Source: Dictyobacter alpinus
Lineage (GTDB): Bacteria; Chloroflexota; Ktedonobacteria; Ktedonobacterales; Ktedonobacteraceae
Direction: 5' to 3'
Assembly (NCBI RefSeq): GCF_003967575.1
Contig: NZ_BIFT01000002.1
Span: forward strand, 1,612,001 to 1,676,000
DNA length: 64,000 bases
Of the stretch, positions 37,827 through 46,841 are shown in pieces. How positions within the stretch are numbered: the first letter of the stretch is position 1; every line of letters starts with the position of its first letter. The notes beneath the pieces are model-generated. The model was not told the DNA's origin. It saw only the letters and a program-made list of their open reading frames with translations, and searched no databases. A program made the translations under genes and the position numbers.

Positions 37827-38846
37827 TTAGTAAAGTGCGCCTGATAGAAAAACGCTGTTCAGCTCTGCTAGCAGGGATTGCATATCGGTATAAGAAAATT
37901 CGACCTTCTCAGGATGATGGTGCCGATGATATTCCAGGCGTGCTCCTCCAATGAAGCAAGCGGCATAGATAAGTGAGCGGAATTGAGCGGCACGATCTAG
38001 TTTTGGACGTCCATAACTCTGCCAGAAAGGTGCTTCGGCATCACGATGATAGCGGAAAAGAAACATCGTCCAATCAGCCAGCGGGTCTCCCCAGGAGCAA
38101 CGATCTGCATCGAGAATAGCGCTGATCGTTGGTCTCACGGTTGGATCATCGGTTCGCACGACCAACACATTAACAGTCCATAAATCGCCATGAAGCAGAG
38201 ACGGACGCTTGATCTCATCCAGGATATCAGCATATTTACGGGCAATCGCCAGTACTTCATTAAGATCTGTAGCATCCAATTGAGCACGCTCAACGTCTAT
38301 AATCGTTTGTTCCAGCCAATTAAAAACAGCCAGACTCCAGCGCGACAACAATGGGAAAGGATAGGGGCTGCCAAAATTTGTGCCGCGCACAGCATGAATC
38401 TGCTTGAGAATGCTCCCTAGTTGGCGCCATAAAGCTTCATTCTGTTCTGTTGTTAGCTCATCCTTAATGCTCTCCCACTGCTCACCTGGCATAAAACTCT
38501 GGAATATATAATCGCGATTGATGAGTTGTTGGGTAAAATCAGCCATAATTGTGCGGGGAAGCAATGGAGCAATGGGGGCAAAGAAAGGCTGGGCAGCAAG
38601 CTCATTACGCATCATCTTGCTATCCGGATCGGATAAAATATCGGGGCCAACACGCAAAACAACGTTCTCCTCCGCCACACGCTCGATTAGATAGGTATTA
38701 TTGTAGAGCCCGCCAGCAAGCTCAGTAATAGCCTCAATTTGCACATCATCACCAAAGGCTCGCTGGCACATAGTCTCAAGTAATTCTGGTTGGATAAAGC
38801 GCTGAAAAGCATCCGGTGGACGTTGAATAGAGCTGTATTTCATCAA
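37827..38846 (-). CDS. Aminoglycoside-phosphotransferase (APH) family protein
   Basis: 339 residues. The catalytic loop is LLHGDLWTVNVLV (HGDxxxxN) and the metal-binding segment is ISAILDADRCSWGDPLADW. The N-lobe has ELAGGLYNNTYLIERV followed by NVVLRVGP, where Lys of the usual VVLK is replaced by Arg. Known of the family: small-molecule kinases acting on antibiotics, choline, homoserine or sugars. The substrate is not clear. No resistance cluster surrounds it. Confidence 0.85.
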   Translation of the reverse strand: MMKYSSIQRPPDAFQRFIQPELLETMCQRAFGDDVQIEAITELAGGLYNNTYLIERVAEENVVLRVGPDILSDPDSKMMRNELAAQPFFAPIAPLLPRTIMADFTQQLINRDYIFQSFMPGEQWESIKDELTTEQNEALWRQLGSILKQIHAVRGTNFGSPYPFPLLSRWSLAVFNWLEQTIIDVERAQLDATDLNEVLAIARKYADILDEIKRPSLLHGDLWTVNVLVVRTDDPTVRPTISAILDADRCSWGDPLADWTMFLFRYHRDAEAPFWQSYGRPKLDRAAQFRSLIYAACFIGGARLEYHRHHHPEKVEFSYTDMQSLLAELNSVFLSGALY

Positions 38847-38930
38847 TCCAGGCCTTTCTGACTATAACATATGCAACCACACTTTTTCTCAATAACTATT
38901 ACGATAATTCCACCCACAAGGTTTGAGAAT

Positions 38931-38965
38931 AAAAAAACAGAGAAATAGCTATAATGCTATTTCTC
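38931..38965 (-). terminator. Intrinsic terminator
   Basis: On the minus strand GAGAAATAGC and GCTATTTCTC (38940-38965) make a 10-bp stem with a 6-nt loop, followed by TGTTTTTTTA. It ends the transcript of the SCO5389-like gene. Confidence 0.85.
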
Positions 38966-39064
38966 CGCCTTTTCCCAACCCGCTTCACAAAAGTGAGTCT
39001 GTAGAAAACTTGCCTATACCATGAGTTTAGCAAAGAAAACGTAATGGAATGCGAAACAAAAGCA

Positions 39065-39454
39065 CTAGCAATCACGCAATTCAGGACTCTGATTAAGGAT
39101 CTGGCTACGAGGAGTAATGAAATCGGTATACTCCTCGCCCAGAGCCTCCTGTGGAAATAATGCGACCCGGTGACAATTCTGAAAAGCCAACCTGACACCA
39201 TAATACTGTTCAACCGCATTGCGCATCGCATCGCTAGCCAGCAGGCGTAATAATTGTCCACGAGCCTGTTCATTTGGAGGGGGTACCTGATTATCCACAA
39301 AAGCAGCCTCGCCCTGCTTTAAACGCAAGGCAAGCCCCTCGATTAATTTCCAGGCATAAGGCAAGGATTCTTCAATACATTTTAAAAAATCATTGGTACG
39401 GATATCGCCGACCTGAGCCTGTTCAAGCAATGCTGGTGATACATCAAGAGACAT
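39065..39454 (-). CDS. SCO5389 family protein (function unknown)
   Basis: 129 residues. From memory it follows the actinobacterial SCO5389 family along its length: start MSLDVSPALLEQAQ, then ESLPYAWKLIEGLA, PPPNEQARGQLLRLLASDAMR, LAFQNCHRVALFP and the end LNQSPELRDC. The family is small, soluble and uncharacterised as far as I know. No signal peptide or membrane segment is seen. A terminator lies at 38931-38965. No neighbour hints at a role. Confidence 0.85.
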   Translation of the reverse strand: MSLDVSPALLEQAQVGDIRTNDFLKCIEESLPYAWKLIEGLALRLKQGEAAFVDNQVPPPNEQARGQLLRLLASDAMRNAVEQYYGVRLAFQNCHRVALFPQEALGEEYTDFITPRSQILNQSPELRDC

Positions 39455-39696
39455 ATCTTCATCCTTCCTGGCGTTTTACTCCATCACTTCGTGATTACTA
39501 CAGATAGCACACAGCAATTTCTCATGCATAAACAATCTAGCAGCTACAACGTTCTGTTGCGCTTAGGGATATGACATGAGATATCGCAGAAAACGCTACT
39601 AATGAGACTATGTATTAATTATAATCAGGAGACCAAACAAGGAATAAAGAGCATTCAACGGCTGTTCTGAAAAAGGGAAAAATAGACAAATTCGTT

Positions 39697-39719
39697 AATG
39701 AGAATATATCTCATTGACA
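39697..39719 (+). promoter_or_regulatory. Zur-like operator and -35 box upstream of the zinc uptake genes
   Basis: AATGAGA-ATATA-TCTCATT (39697-39715) is a 19-bp palindrome with perfect 7-bp arms. It overlaps a -35 box TTGACA (39714-39719). A further half-site, TCTCATT, follows at about 39759. The overlap fits repression by the Fur/Zur regulator encoded at 43909-44346; this is inference. Confidence 0.7.
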
Positions 39720-39798
39720 AGCTCACACATTGTATGCTATCTTTCCATATAGATATTTAGTCTCATTAATAACGGTACGAAGTACCAATAAAGACATA

Positions 39799-39899
39799 TA
39801 ACGCCATGTGTAAGTTCTTTGCATAAAGCCAAATTACTGAGGCGCTTGTTGAAATGCTTGTGCGGTGAGATGTAAACATAGCCTTACCTCACCACACAA
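39799..39899. repeat. Degenerate copy of the TIR-palindrome repeat upstream of the zinc-binding protein gene
   Basis: TAACGCCATGTGTAAGTT (39799-39816) matches the terminal repeat of the element at 33253-33398. A hairpin with 12-bp arms and one mismatch follows at 39858-39899. No right-hand terminal repeat is seen before the gene at 39973. It lies inside the probable leader of the zinc operon. Confidence 0.5.
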
Positions 39900-39972
39900 A
39901 CACTTCAGGATAGCCGATGAGATAACAAAAATACGGCAAAAGACCATGCCACACGTTATCAGGAGAAAATTC

Positions 39973-40896
39973 ATGCCTCCAGGACAAAACAAGCGGATAG
40001 GATTATTCATCGCTCTCGCAGGCTTATTTCTGTTTAGCGCTTGTGGAAGTACAATAGGAAGCGCTGGCACACCATCTGCGCAAGGTAATGGCACCATCAC
40101 AGTGGTTGCGGCTGAAAATTTTTATGGTAATATTGTCAGCCAGATTGGTGGTACTCATGTCAATGTAACCAGTATCCTTGCAGATCCCAACGTTGATCCT
40201 CATACATATGAAACCAACGTCAATCAGGTTAAAGCCGTGGCCAGGGCACAACTAATCATCGCAAATGGCGGTGGCTATGATGATTGGATGGATAAACTCC
40301 TTGACAGTACACCTAGCAGTGATCGTAAGGTAATCAAAGGTTTTGATATAGCGAAAACCAAATTGCCAGATAACGAACACGTCTGGTACAGTCCAGCCAA
40401 TGCCAAAGATATTGCCAGCGCGGTAGCAGAGAACTTAAAAACAATTGACGCCACCCACGCCACGGACTATGATAAGAATCTCAAAACCTTTCAGAATGAG
40501 GTCGGCAAGATAGAGCAGAAGATGGCAGAGATCAAAGCCAAATATGCACATGCACCCGTGGGTCTAACTGAAACGATTTTTCTCTATCAGACAGGTCCAA
40601 TGAACTTGAATGTGCTCACCCCAATTGAGTTCCAAAAAGCATTGGCCGAAGGCAATGATCCTCCAGCCAATACCGTTGTAACAGCCGAGAATCAGGTCAG
40701 TAAGCGACAGATTAGAGTGTTTATTTATAATAAACAAACACAGTCAGCCATTACGACCAAACTTCAAAGCGACGTCAGCGCAAAAAATATACCAGTTATT
40801 GCAGTCACAGAAACAATGCCTCCAGACAAAACGTATCAAAGCTGGATGTTGAGTCAGTTAGAGGATGTAGAGCAAGGTTTAGCGAGCAATAAATAA
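39973..40896 (+). CDS. znuA: Zinc ABC transporter, substrate-binding lipoprotein
   Basis: The ATG at 39973 has a GGAG eight bases upstream and starts a lipoprotein signal peptide (LFIALAGLFLFSAC, lipid-modified C24); this gives 307 residues. Metal ligands are probably the His in VDPHTYE, in NEHVWYSP and near YAHAPVGLTE. It is the ZnuA/TroA type (cluster A-I) with a long rigid helix. There is no His-rich loop. It captures Zn(II), or possibly Mn(II), outside the cell and passes it to the two permeases encoded downstream. First gene of the operon, behind a Zur-like operator. Confidence 0.92.
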   Translation: MPPGQNKRIGLFIALAGLFLFSACGSTIGSAGTPSAQGNGTITVVAAENFYGNIVSQIGGTHVNVTSILADPNVDPHTYETNVNQVKAVARAQLIIANGGGYDDWMDKLLDSTPSSDRKVIKGFDIAKTKLPDNEHVWYSPANAKDIASAVAENLKTIDATHATDYDKNLKTFQNEVGKIEQKMAEIKAKYAHAPVGLTETIFLYQTGPMNLNVLTPIEFQKALAEGNDPPANTVVTAENQVSKRQIRVFIYNKQTQSAITTKLQSDVSAKNIPVIAVTETMPPDKTYQSWMLSQLEDVEQGLASNK

Positions 40897-40923
40897 CGCA
40901 AAGAGAAAACGGGAACGAAGAAC

Positions 40924-41712
40924 GTGAAAAATGATGTTGCAGAACGCAATACACCAATTATCACATTAGAAAATGTCCACATCCAGCTTGGGAATCGCAC
41001 CATCCAGGAAGACATTAGCCTGACGGTCAACGAAGGTGAGTTTATCGCGATCCTGGGTCCTAATGGCGCTGGTAAGAGTACGTTACTGAAACTTTTACTG
41101 GGATTGATTAAGCAGAGTTCTGGTTCAGTGCGCGTACTGGGAAGAGCGCCACGGCGTGGCAATACTGATATTGGCTACGCGCCCCAACATCGCGTGCTCG
41201 AAGCGGATCTAGCACTGCGCGCACGTGATGTTGTGGGTTTTGGACTTGATGGGCACCGCTGGGGTCCGGGGTGGCCGAGTCGCCAGCGCAATGAAATTAT
41301 TGATAAAGCGCTCAAAGAAGTCAATGCGCTCCACTTTGCCAATGCGCCCGTAGGACAGCTTTCCGGTGGTGAGCAGCAACGCCTGCTGATTGCCCAGGCC
41401 CTCTTAACCAATCCACGCCTGCTCTTACTGGATGAACCACTTTCAAATCTGGACATTACCCATGGCCAGGAAATCGTTACCCTGGTCAGGAATGTCTGTC
41501 GAGCCCGCAACGCGGCAGTTTTACTGGTCGCCCACGATGTAAATCCACTCTTAAACGTGATAGACAAAGTAATCTATGTTGCTAATGGTAACAGTACTAT
41601 CGGAACACCAGACGAAGTTATTACGACCGAGACGCTAACAAGACTCTATGGATCACCTGTAGAAGTTGTAAAAGCCCTTGGAAGAATGTTTGTTGTTGGA
41701 GCAGAGACGTAG
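40924..41712 (+). CDS. znuC: Zinc ABC transporter, ATP-binding protein
   Basis: 262 residues from a GTG start. Walker A is GPNGAGKST, the signature is LSGGEQQRL, Walker B is LLLLDEP and the switch His is in LLVAHDVN. The Q loop is in YAPQHR. It powers zinc import through the permeases downstream. The gene is 27 nt after the binding-protein gene and 15 nt before the first permease. Confidence 0.94.
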   Translation: MKNDVAERNTPIITLENVHIQLGNRTIQEDISLTVNEGEFIAILGPNGAGKSTLLKLLLGLIKQSSGSVRVLGRAPRRGNTDIGYAPQHRVLEADLALRARDVVGFGLDGHRWGPGWPSRQRNEIIDKALKEVNALHFANAPVGQLSGGEQQRLLIAQALLTNPRLLLLDEPLSNLDITHGQEIVTLVRNVCRARNAAVLLVAHDVNPLLNVIDKVIYVANGNSTIGTPDEVITTETLTRLYGSPVEVVKALGRMFVVGAET

Positions 41713-41727
41713 TTCAGGGAAACTTCT

Positions 41728-42642
41728 ATGTTGAATTCGATCATTGACTCATTACAATATGAATTTGTCGTCAACGCCTTACTCGCTGGCTCATGCATTG
41801 CTATTGTGGCCGCGCTGGTAGGTTATTTCTTAATTGCACGCGGACTTACCTTTGCCGGCCATGCCCTGCCCAATATTGGTTTCGCAGGAGCGGCAGGCGC
41901 GGTACTGATCGGGGTCAATCCAGTCTATGGGCTGTTTGCCTTCACGATTGGGGCCGGTGTCATCATCGGACTCCTGGGTAAACAGGTACAAGAGCGAGAT
42001 ATTTCCATCGGCATTATTATGACCTTTGCGCTGGGCCTGGGATTCATGTTTCTATCGCTTTATTCAGGTTATGCAGAGCGCGTCTATAATGTCCTGTTTG
42101 GGACGATCCTGGGAATTGACAGACTGGATGTCCTGACCTTGTTCATTACCTGTCTCCTGACCATTGGAGCCATCGTTTTTCTCTATAGGCCACTACTCTT
42201 CAGCTCATTTGATCCCATGGTTGCCGAAGCTAGAGGAGTACCTGTACGAGGGCTCGCCATCGTTTTTCTGGTTCTGGTAGCACTGGCCGTCTCAATCGCC
42301 ATCCAGATTGTAGGCGCACTACTAGTCTTTACCATGCTCATTGGCCCGGCCGCCACTGCTGTCCGTATCGCGCGACGCCCGGTCTGGGCGATCCTGATTG
42401 CCATCATCCTGGGACTTAGCTATATGTGGCTCGGCATTTTACTTTCAGTCACTAACGGCCTCTGGCCGGCCAGTTTCTTTATCGCCACTATCTCGTTTGC
42501 TGTTTATCTTCCCGTACGCATCTTCTCTCCTTATTGGCTAGAACGTAGTCAACGTGATAGGCAACCAATCAGAGTATTGAGCGATGTTTCGAAAAGCAAC
42601 AGACAATCCATAGCCGAGCATGCTGAAGTGAGAGGGAGATAA
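41728..42642 (+). CDS. znuB: Zinc ABC transporter, permease 1
   Basis: 304 residues, about eight membrane segments of the ABC-3 family. Family blocks: ALVGYFLIARGLTFAGHALP, GLLGKQVQERDISIGI, MVAEARGVPVRGLAIVFL and LLVFTMLIGPAATAV. The hydrophilic tail (SQRDRQPIRVLSDVSKSN) is longer than usual. It lies 10 nt before a second, homologous permease gene. The two may form a heterodimer. Confidence 0.92.
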   Translation: MLNSIIDSLQYEFVVNALLAGSCIAIVAALVGYFLIARGLTFAGHALPNIGFAGAAGAVLIGVNPVYGLFAFTIGAGVIIGLLGKQVQERDISIGIIMTFALGLGFMFLSLYSGYAERVYNVLFGTILGIDRLDVLTLFITCLLTIGAIVFLYRPLLFSSFDPMVAEARGVPVRGLAIVFLVLVALAVSIAIQIVGALLVFTMLIGPAATAVRIARRPVWAILIAIILGLSYMWLGILLSVTNGLWPASFFIATISFAVYLPVRIFSPYWLERSQRDRQPIRVLSDVSKSNRQSIAEHAEVRGR

Positions 42643-42651
42643 AAAGCAATT

Positions 42652-43548
42652 ATGCTAGAACTTTTTACACACGAATTTGTACAAAATGCCTTCATCGCTG
42701 GCACCATTGTTGCGATCGTTGCCGCCTTTGTTGGCTACTTCGTTGTGCTACGATCACAGACATTTGCCAGTGAGGCCCTCTCAGACATTGGCTTTGCAGG
42801 AGCAACTGGCGCCATCGTATTTGGCCTCAGTTCACTGGTCGGCATGCTTCTATTTTCACTCATATCAGCATTAGGCATGGGAGCATTGGGAGAACGCATT
42901 CGTGGACGAGATGTGGAGATTGGCATGGTACTCTCCTTTGCGTTAGGCCTGGGTGTACTCTTTGTGACCATCTACACGCAAACAGGAAGCGCTAACGCCA
43001 ATGCAGGCGTTGGCATTCTTTTTGGCTCTATCCTAAGCGTCCAAAGATCAGATGTCATCGTCGCCTTGATATGCAGTATCCTGATTATGATACTTCTGAT
43101 CATCTTATTCCGGCCACTCCTCTTTGCCTCCATCGATCCAGAGGTGGCTCGAACACGTGGAGTCCCTGTTCGCTTCCTCTCAATGATCTTTTTATTGATT
43201 CTCTCAGCCACCATCTCAGTCTCTATCCTGGTGGTAGGAGTCCTGTTGATTATTGCCCTGTTGATCGCGCCGGCAGCCACCGCGCTGAGGCTGACCCATC
43301 ATCCAAGGACATCAATCAGCCTGGCCATTATTTTGAGCCTGGCATGTACATGGATTGGCCTGACACTTGCCTTTACCGGCAGTTTTGGGAAATACCTGCC
43401 GGTTGGATTTTATATTTCCGCCCTGGCAGCGGGTCTCTACTTTGTCTCAATCATCATTAATCGCCTGGGCATCATCCAGGCACCCAAACGGACGCCAAAA
43501 CTGAAACGTTGTACCGATAGAGAAGAGCCTGCTACACCATGTTATTGA
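42652..43548 (+). CDS. Zinc ABC transporter, permease 2
   Basis: 298 residues, ABC-3 family, homologous to the preceding gene product (FVGYFVVLRSQTFASEAL, GALGERIRGRDVEIGM, PEVARTRGVPVRFLSMIFL, LLIIALLIAPAATALRL). Having two permease genes with one ATPase and one binding protein is less common than the usual homodimer but known in this family. The last gene of the operon; the zur-like gene is 360 nt downstream on the same strand. Confidence 0.9.
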   Translation: MLELFTHEFVQNAFIAGTIVAIVAAFVGYFVVLRSQTFASEALSDIGFAGATGAIVFGLSSLVGMLLFSLISALGMGALGERIRGRDVEIGMVLSFALGLGVLFVTIYTQTGSANANAGVGILFGSILSVQRSDVIVALICSILIMILLIILFRPLLFASIDPEVARTRGVPVRFLSMIFLLILSATISVSILVVGVLLIIALLIAPAATALRLTHHPRTSISLAIILSLACTWIGLTLAFTGSFGKYLPVGFYISALAAGLYFVSIIINRLGIIQAPKRTPKLKRCTDREEPATPCY

Positions 43549-43908
43549 CAAGCAGTCGTCAACACTATTCAAGCGGGTAAGTCAAGCCGCTACTTCGTGG
43601 CAACATTACCCACGCGCCTGAAAAACATCGTGTAAAAACACCTGGATATATGCGATCTATAGACTTAAAAGCTTCTAACCAGGATTTGAGCCATGGCAAA
43701 CAAAAAAGCGATAAATAAAGACAAGAGCTTGCTTTAAAGCTGTGTGAAAAATACAAGAGAGTAGTAGTTAGATTGAGCTAGTTGTGATAGACTATAGTAA
43801 TCAGTGAGCAAATGCTATGCAAGCCATTAGTTGTTCATCAGACGCGAAAGGTCTAAGAAAAGCTGCCTGGATAGAGCACATATGCGCAGAAAATTTGGAG
43901 AAATAAGC

Positions 43909-44346
43909 ATGTCAAAGGAGATAGCGGAGAAAATTTACAGCGCGTTTGACGAAATGAGCCAACGCAATACCCGCCCACGCCGTCTCATTGCCGAGCGGCT
44001 TGTAGAGCTTGCCAATAACGGCAATGACTTCACGACAGATGATCTATGGCAAGAGCTACGAGCAATAGATCCAAAAATCGGTCGCGCTACCGTATTCCGT
44101 TCTATTGAAAAGATGGTAGACAAAAGGCTGCTTGACCGTATTGAATTCGCAGATGGGACACATCATTACCGTGTGTGCGGTGGAAGCCATCATCATCACC
44201 TGACCTGTACTCAATGCCATCGGGTGGTAGAAGTTGATCTTTGCTTACCGGCAGATCAAATTCATGCGATTGGCGATCAAGCCAACTTTGAAATCGAAGG
44301 ACATTCCCTGGCACTCTTTGGCCGCTGCGAAGCCTGCCGCTCCTGA
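43909..44346 (+). CDS. zur: Fur family regulator, probably Zur
   Basis: The ATG at 43909 has GGAGAA eight bases upstream and gives 145 residues, the usual length; a frame from 43831 is less likely. Winged helix at about 15-80 (TTDDLWQELRAIDPKIGRATVFRSIEKM). The metal region has GGSHHHHLTC, the first CxxC (CTQC) and the second CxxC (CEAC), together the structural Cys4 zinc site. Next to a zinc uptake operon, it is more likely Zur than Fur; the choice is inference from context. Confidence 0.9.
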   Translation: MSKEIAEKIYSAFDEMSQRNTRPRRLIAERLVELANNGNDFTTDDLWQELRAIDPKIGRATVFRSIEKMVDKRLLDRIEFADGTHHYRVCGGSHHHHLTCTQCHRVVEVDLCLPADQIHAIGDQANFEIEGHSLALFGRCEACRS

Positions 44347-44447
44347 CGTGTGGCTCTCTCAGCGGTGAGCCCACCTCCCAGCTAGATCCATCTGCCCATA
44401 GAATTACCCCCAATTCTACCCGCCAAGCAACCAGTATAATCCAACAG

Positions 44448-44566
44448 GCGCCTTTGGCGCTCCAACAGTTTTTAACGTGCTATAACATTGTGCGCGGTGC
44501 GCACAATGTTATAGCACGTTAAAAAGAAGCATGGGCGCTTTAGCGCCCGAGTGCGGCGATCCGCAC
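44448..44566. repeat. Compound hairpin cluster with a perfect 27-bp stem
   Basis: Four hairpins in a row: GCGCC-TTT-GGCGC (44448-44460); a perfect 27-bp stem with a 3-nt loop (44469-44495 with 44499-44525); GGGCGCT-TT-AGCGCCC (44533-44548); and GTGCGG-CGAT-CCGCAC (44551-44566). It lies after the zur-like gene. The rest of the gap to 44847 shows no clear gene. Confidence 0.85.
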
Positions 44567-44847
44567 GCTCCCCTAGAAGTCTGACAGTATTTAAACAAAC
44601 CTCTCTAGCAACAACTCTTTTCATGCATAAAAAGGCATACTCAAATTCCACATGTGGAAAGCGTACTACTATAGTACAATACAATTAGCCGTGATTACAC
44701 AGGAAGGAAATAAAGGAAAAACCAGGGTACCTATACTTTTCTCCTAATGCCACAACGATAAAGTTACATATATAGCAAACAGGCCGTTTTAAACCCGATA
44801 GCAAAATGCTTACATTTCATAAATCGATCGTGAGGGTTGACTTAGCG

Positions 44848-46698
44848 ATGAGAGCAATACAATTTGAACAAGTTTGCTGGCTCCTTCTCATTTTTGCCAC
44901 GTGTCTGGCGGGAAGCTTGCTTTTATGTGGCATTGCCAAAAAGCTCTTCCCCACGTTTCGCAGCGGCGAACATAAACCCGGCACGCACCGCATGGATATG
45001 CCGACCGTAGGACGAGAAATCAAGACAGTTGAACTGCCCCTGGTAGGAGGGCCAGCCTTCACTATTGCCATCATTATTACTGGTATCAGTGCAGGTTATA
45101 TTTTAAATTTAGACCAAAACCAATGGAATCTTCTCTTTATCGCCCTTGGTGCCACAGCAGGATACGCCGTGGTTGGCTTTCTAGATGATTGGCGTAAAGT
45201 CTATAGAAACAAAGGCTTATCAGAATTCACTAAATTTAGCGGCGTCTTCCTGGTATCCGTCGTAGCGGCTGTCTGCTATTTCTTTTTCTTTTCCGCCGGA
45301 CCGGAATCCTACAGCCTCTGGAAAGATCTTCCTCTGCTGGGGCATTTAATCTGCAGTAATCCAGCCCTGGGTGATCTTCCATGTCGCGTCGTATTTCCAC
45401 AGACTGCTTACTTTGGCTGGTTTATTTTTTTGATATTGCTGGTGGGTTTTACAGGAACGGCCACCGCAGTCTCGGTCGATTTCAGCGATGGTTTTGACGG
45501 ACTGGCAGGAGGATTAGTTTTTAGTGCCGCACTGGCCCTGGCCATTGCCGTCACAGGCCGACTAAACGATCTTGGTACCCATCCAGAGGGTCTTGTGCTG
45601 GAAGTGCTCTCATTAATCTGTGCTGGGGCTGTCCTGGGGTTTCTACCCTGGAACTGGCCATCCCCATGGGCAGCCCGACGTAGCGCAGGTGCCAAACGCC
45701 GTGCAAAAATATATATGGGAGATAGCGGGGCGCTGGCGCTTGGTGGATTGCTGGCGATGATCGCTCTTTTCTCACGTAATGAAATTTTATTACTGACAAC
45801 CATCGGCGGCGTCTTTGTCCTGGAAGCCCTCTCCGTAATCGTCTCAACGCGCATACTGACACCATTTTATCGTAAGCGCATGAAAATTCTACGTTTTGCC
45901 TATAAAAATGATTTTATCCCCCATACTGAATTTCCATTACCATTCCTGGCCACGCCACTCCATCACCACTTTGACCTGCTAGGATGGAATCGTAAACATC
46001 TCGTTTATGCGGCCTGGACCCTTGGAGCGATCTTTGCCGTTTTAAGCGTGCTCATTTCGGTGGATCCTATCAGCTGGCAACGCTACATGGCCCGCTTTCT
46101 CGCCTTTGTTCTGATGGCGGCCATCTGGTCCAGTGGAACCTGGTCTAAAAGCTACTTCGTGGGCAAACAACCAAACTCTGGACGTACCCGACATCTACGC
46201 CTTGCACTCTACTATGGCTATCCTGTCAGTATCATGGGAATCAAGCTGTATCATCATGTCGAGAGCATAGAAGCCAGCGAAGATGTCATTGAAACGCCGA
46301 CAGAGGATATCGCCCTCTTTCAGCGCATGACGATCTTTGATGCCCGTGCTATGCTTGGTCTCTATTGCTATCGTGCAGGCTATTTCCCAGCCGCTATGGC
46401 GCAATGGAACCGTATCCCTGAACGGAATCGCCGGCTCAGGCCCGAGATCGCCCGGCTCCTGACAGAGGTAGATAATCGCTTAGCATTGGATAAGCAGGAA
46501 ACCCAACCAATGCGCCGTGACCAGCTAAGAGCCAAGATCGAGGAGCAGCAACAGCCCATTCTGACTGGCAACTTGCCTCCAGCCGACATGCCTAACCCTT
46601 ATGAACCAATTAGTGAAGAAGAAGTCAATAGCGGTAAAACTGGTAGCCCCTGGAAGGCGCTGGTTCCTGATAACGAAACCCCTCCAAGTCAATCCTGA
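44848..46698 (+). CDS. mraY: MraY-family phospho-MurNAc-pentapeptide transferase with extra C-terminal region
   Basis: The ATG at 44848 gives 616 residues, much longer than the 320-360 usual for MraY. Transferase motifs are intact: GFLDDWRK (the DD pair), DFSDGFDGLAGG, IYMGDSGALALGG and PLHHHFDLLGW. It should make lipid I from UDP-MurNAc-pentapeptide and undecaprenyl phosphate in the membrane. Two insertions are visible: a loop in about 165-200 (DLPLLGHLICSNPALGDLPC) and the region after about 440. The latter adds a soluble, helical, TPR-like piece (AMLGLYCYRAGYFPAAMAQW) and an acidic tail. Not within an mur/fts cluster. That the enzyme makes lipid I and not another polyprenyl-linked sugar is very likely but not proven. 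Confidence 0.9.
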   Translation: MRAIQFEQVCWLLLIFATCLAGSLLLCGIAKKLFPTFRSGEHKPGTHRMDMPTVGREIKTVELPLVGGPAFTIAIIITGISAGYILNLDQNQWNLLFIALGATAGYAVVGFLDDWRKVYRNKGLSEFTKFSGVFLVSVVAAVCYFFFFSAGPESYSLWKDLPLLGHLICSNPALGDLPCRVVFPQTAYFGWFIFLILLVGFTGTATAVSVDFSDGFDGLAGGLVFSAALALAIAVTGRLNDLGTHPEGLVLEVLSLICAGAVLGFLPWNWPSPWAARRSAGAKRRAKIYMGDSGALALGGLLAMIALFSRNEILLLTTIGGVFVLEALSVIVSTRILTPFYRKRMKILRFAYKNDFIPHTEFPLPFLATPLHHHFDLLGWNRKHLVYAAWTLGAIFAVLSVLISVDPISWQRYMARFLAFVLMAAIWSSGTWSKSYFVGKQPNSGRTRHLRLALYYGYPVSIMGIKLYHHVESIEASEDVIETPTEDIALFQRMTIFDARAMLGLYCYRAGYFPAAMAQWNRIPERNRRLRPEIARLLTEVDNRLALDKQETQPMRRDQLRAKIEEQQQPILTGNLPPADMPNPYEPISEEEVNSGKTGSPWKALVPDNETPPSQS

Positions 46699-46840
46699 TG
46701 CTCCCACTTCTTTTCACATACCAGATCTTGTGAGGAAGAAAATGGCGAGGCGGTCGCGACCGCCTCGCCATTTTCTTCCTCACAAGCAAGCGAAAGCCGT
46801 AAGCACGAGATGTGAGGAAAAAAATTTGCACATGGCGTTA
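46699..46840. repeat. TIR-palindrome repeat, copy E
   Basis: A perfect 60-bp palindrome without loop (46727-46786; core GAGGCGGTCGCGACCGCCTC) fills the gap between two convergent genes. The right flank TTTGCACATGGCGTTA (46825-46840) matches the family's terminal repeat and ends two bases before the leuS stop. The left terminal repeat is not recognisable. Confidence 0.85.
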
Positions 46841-46841
46841 T

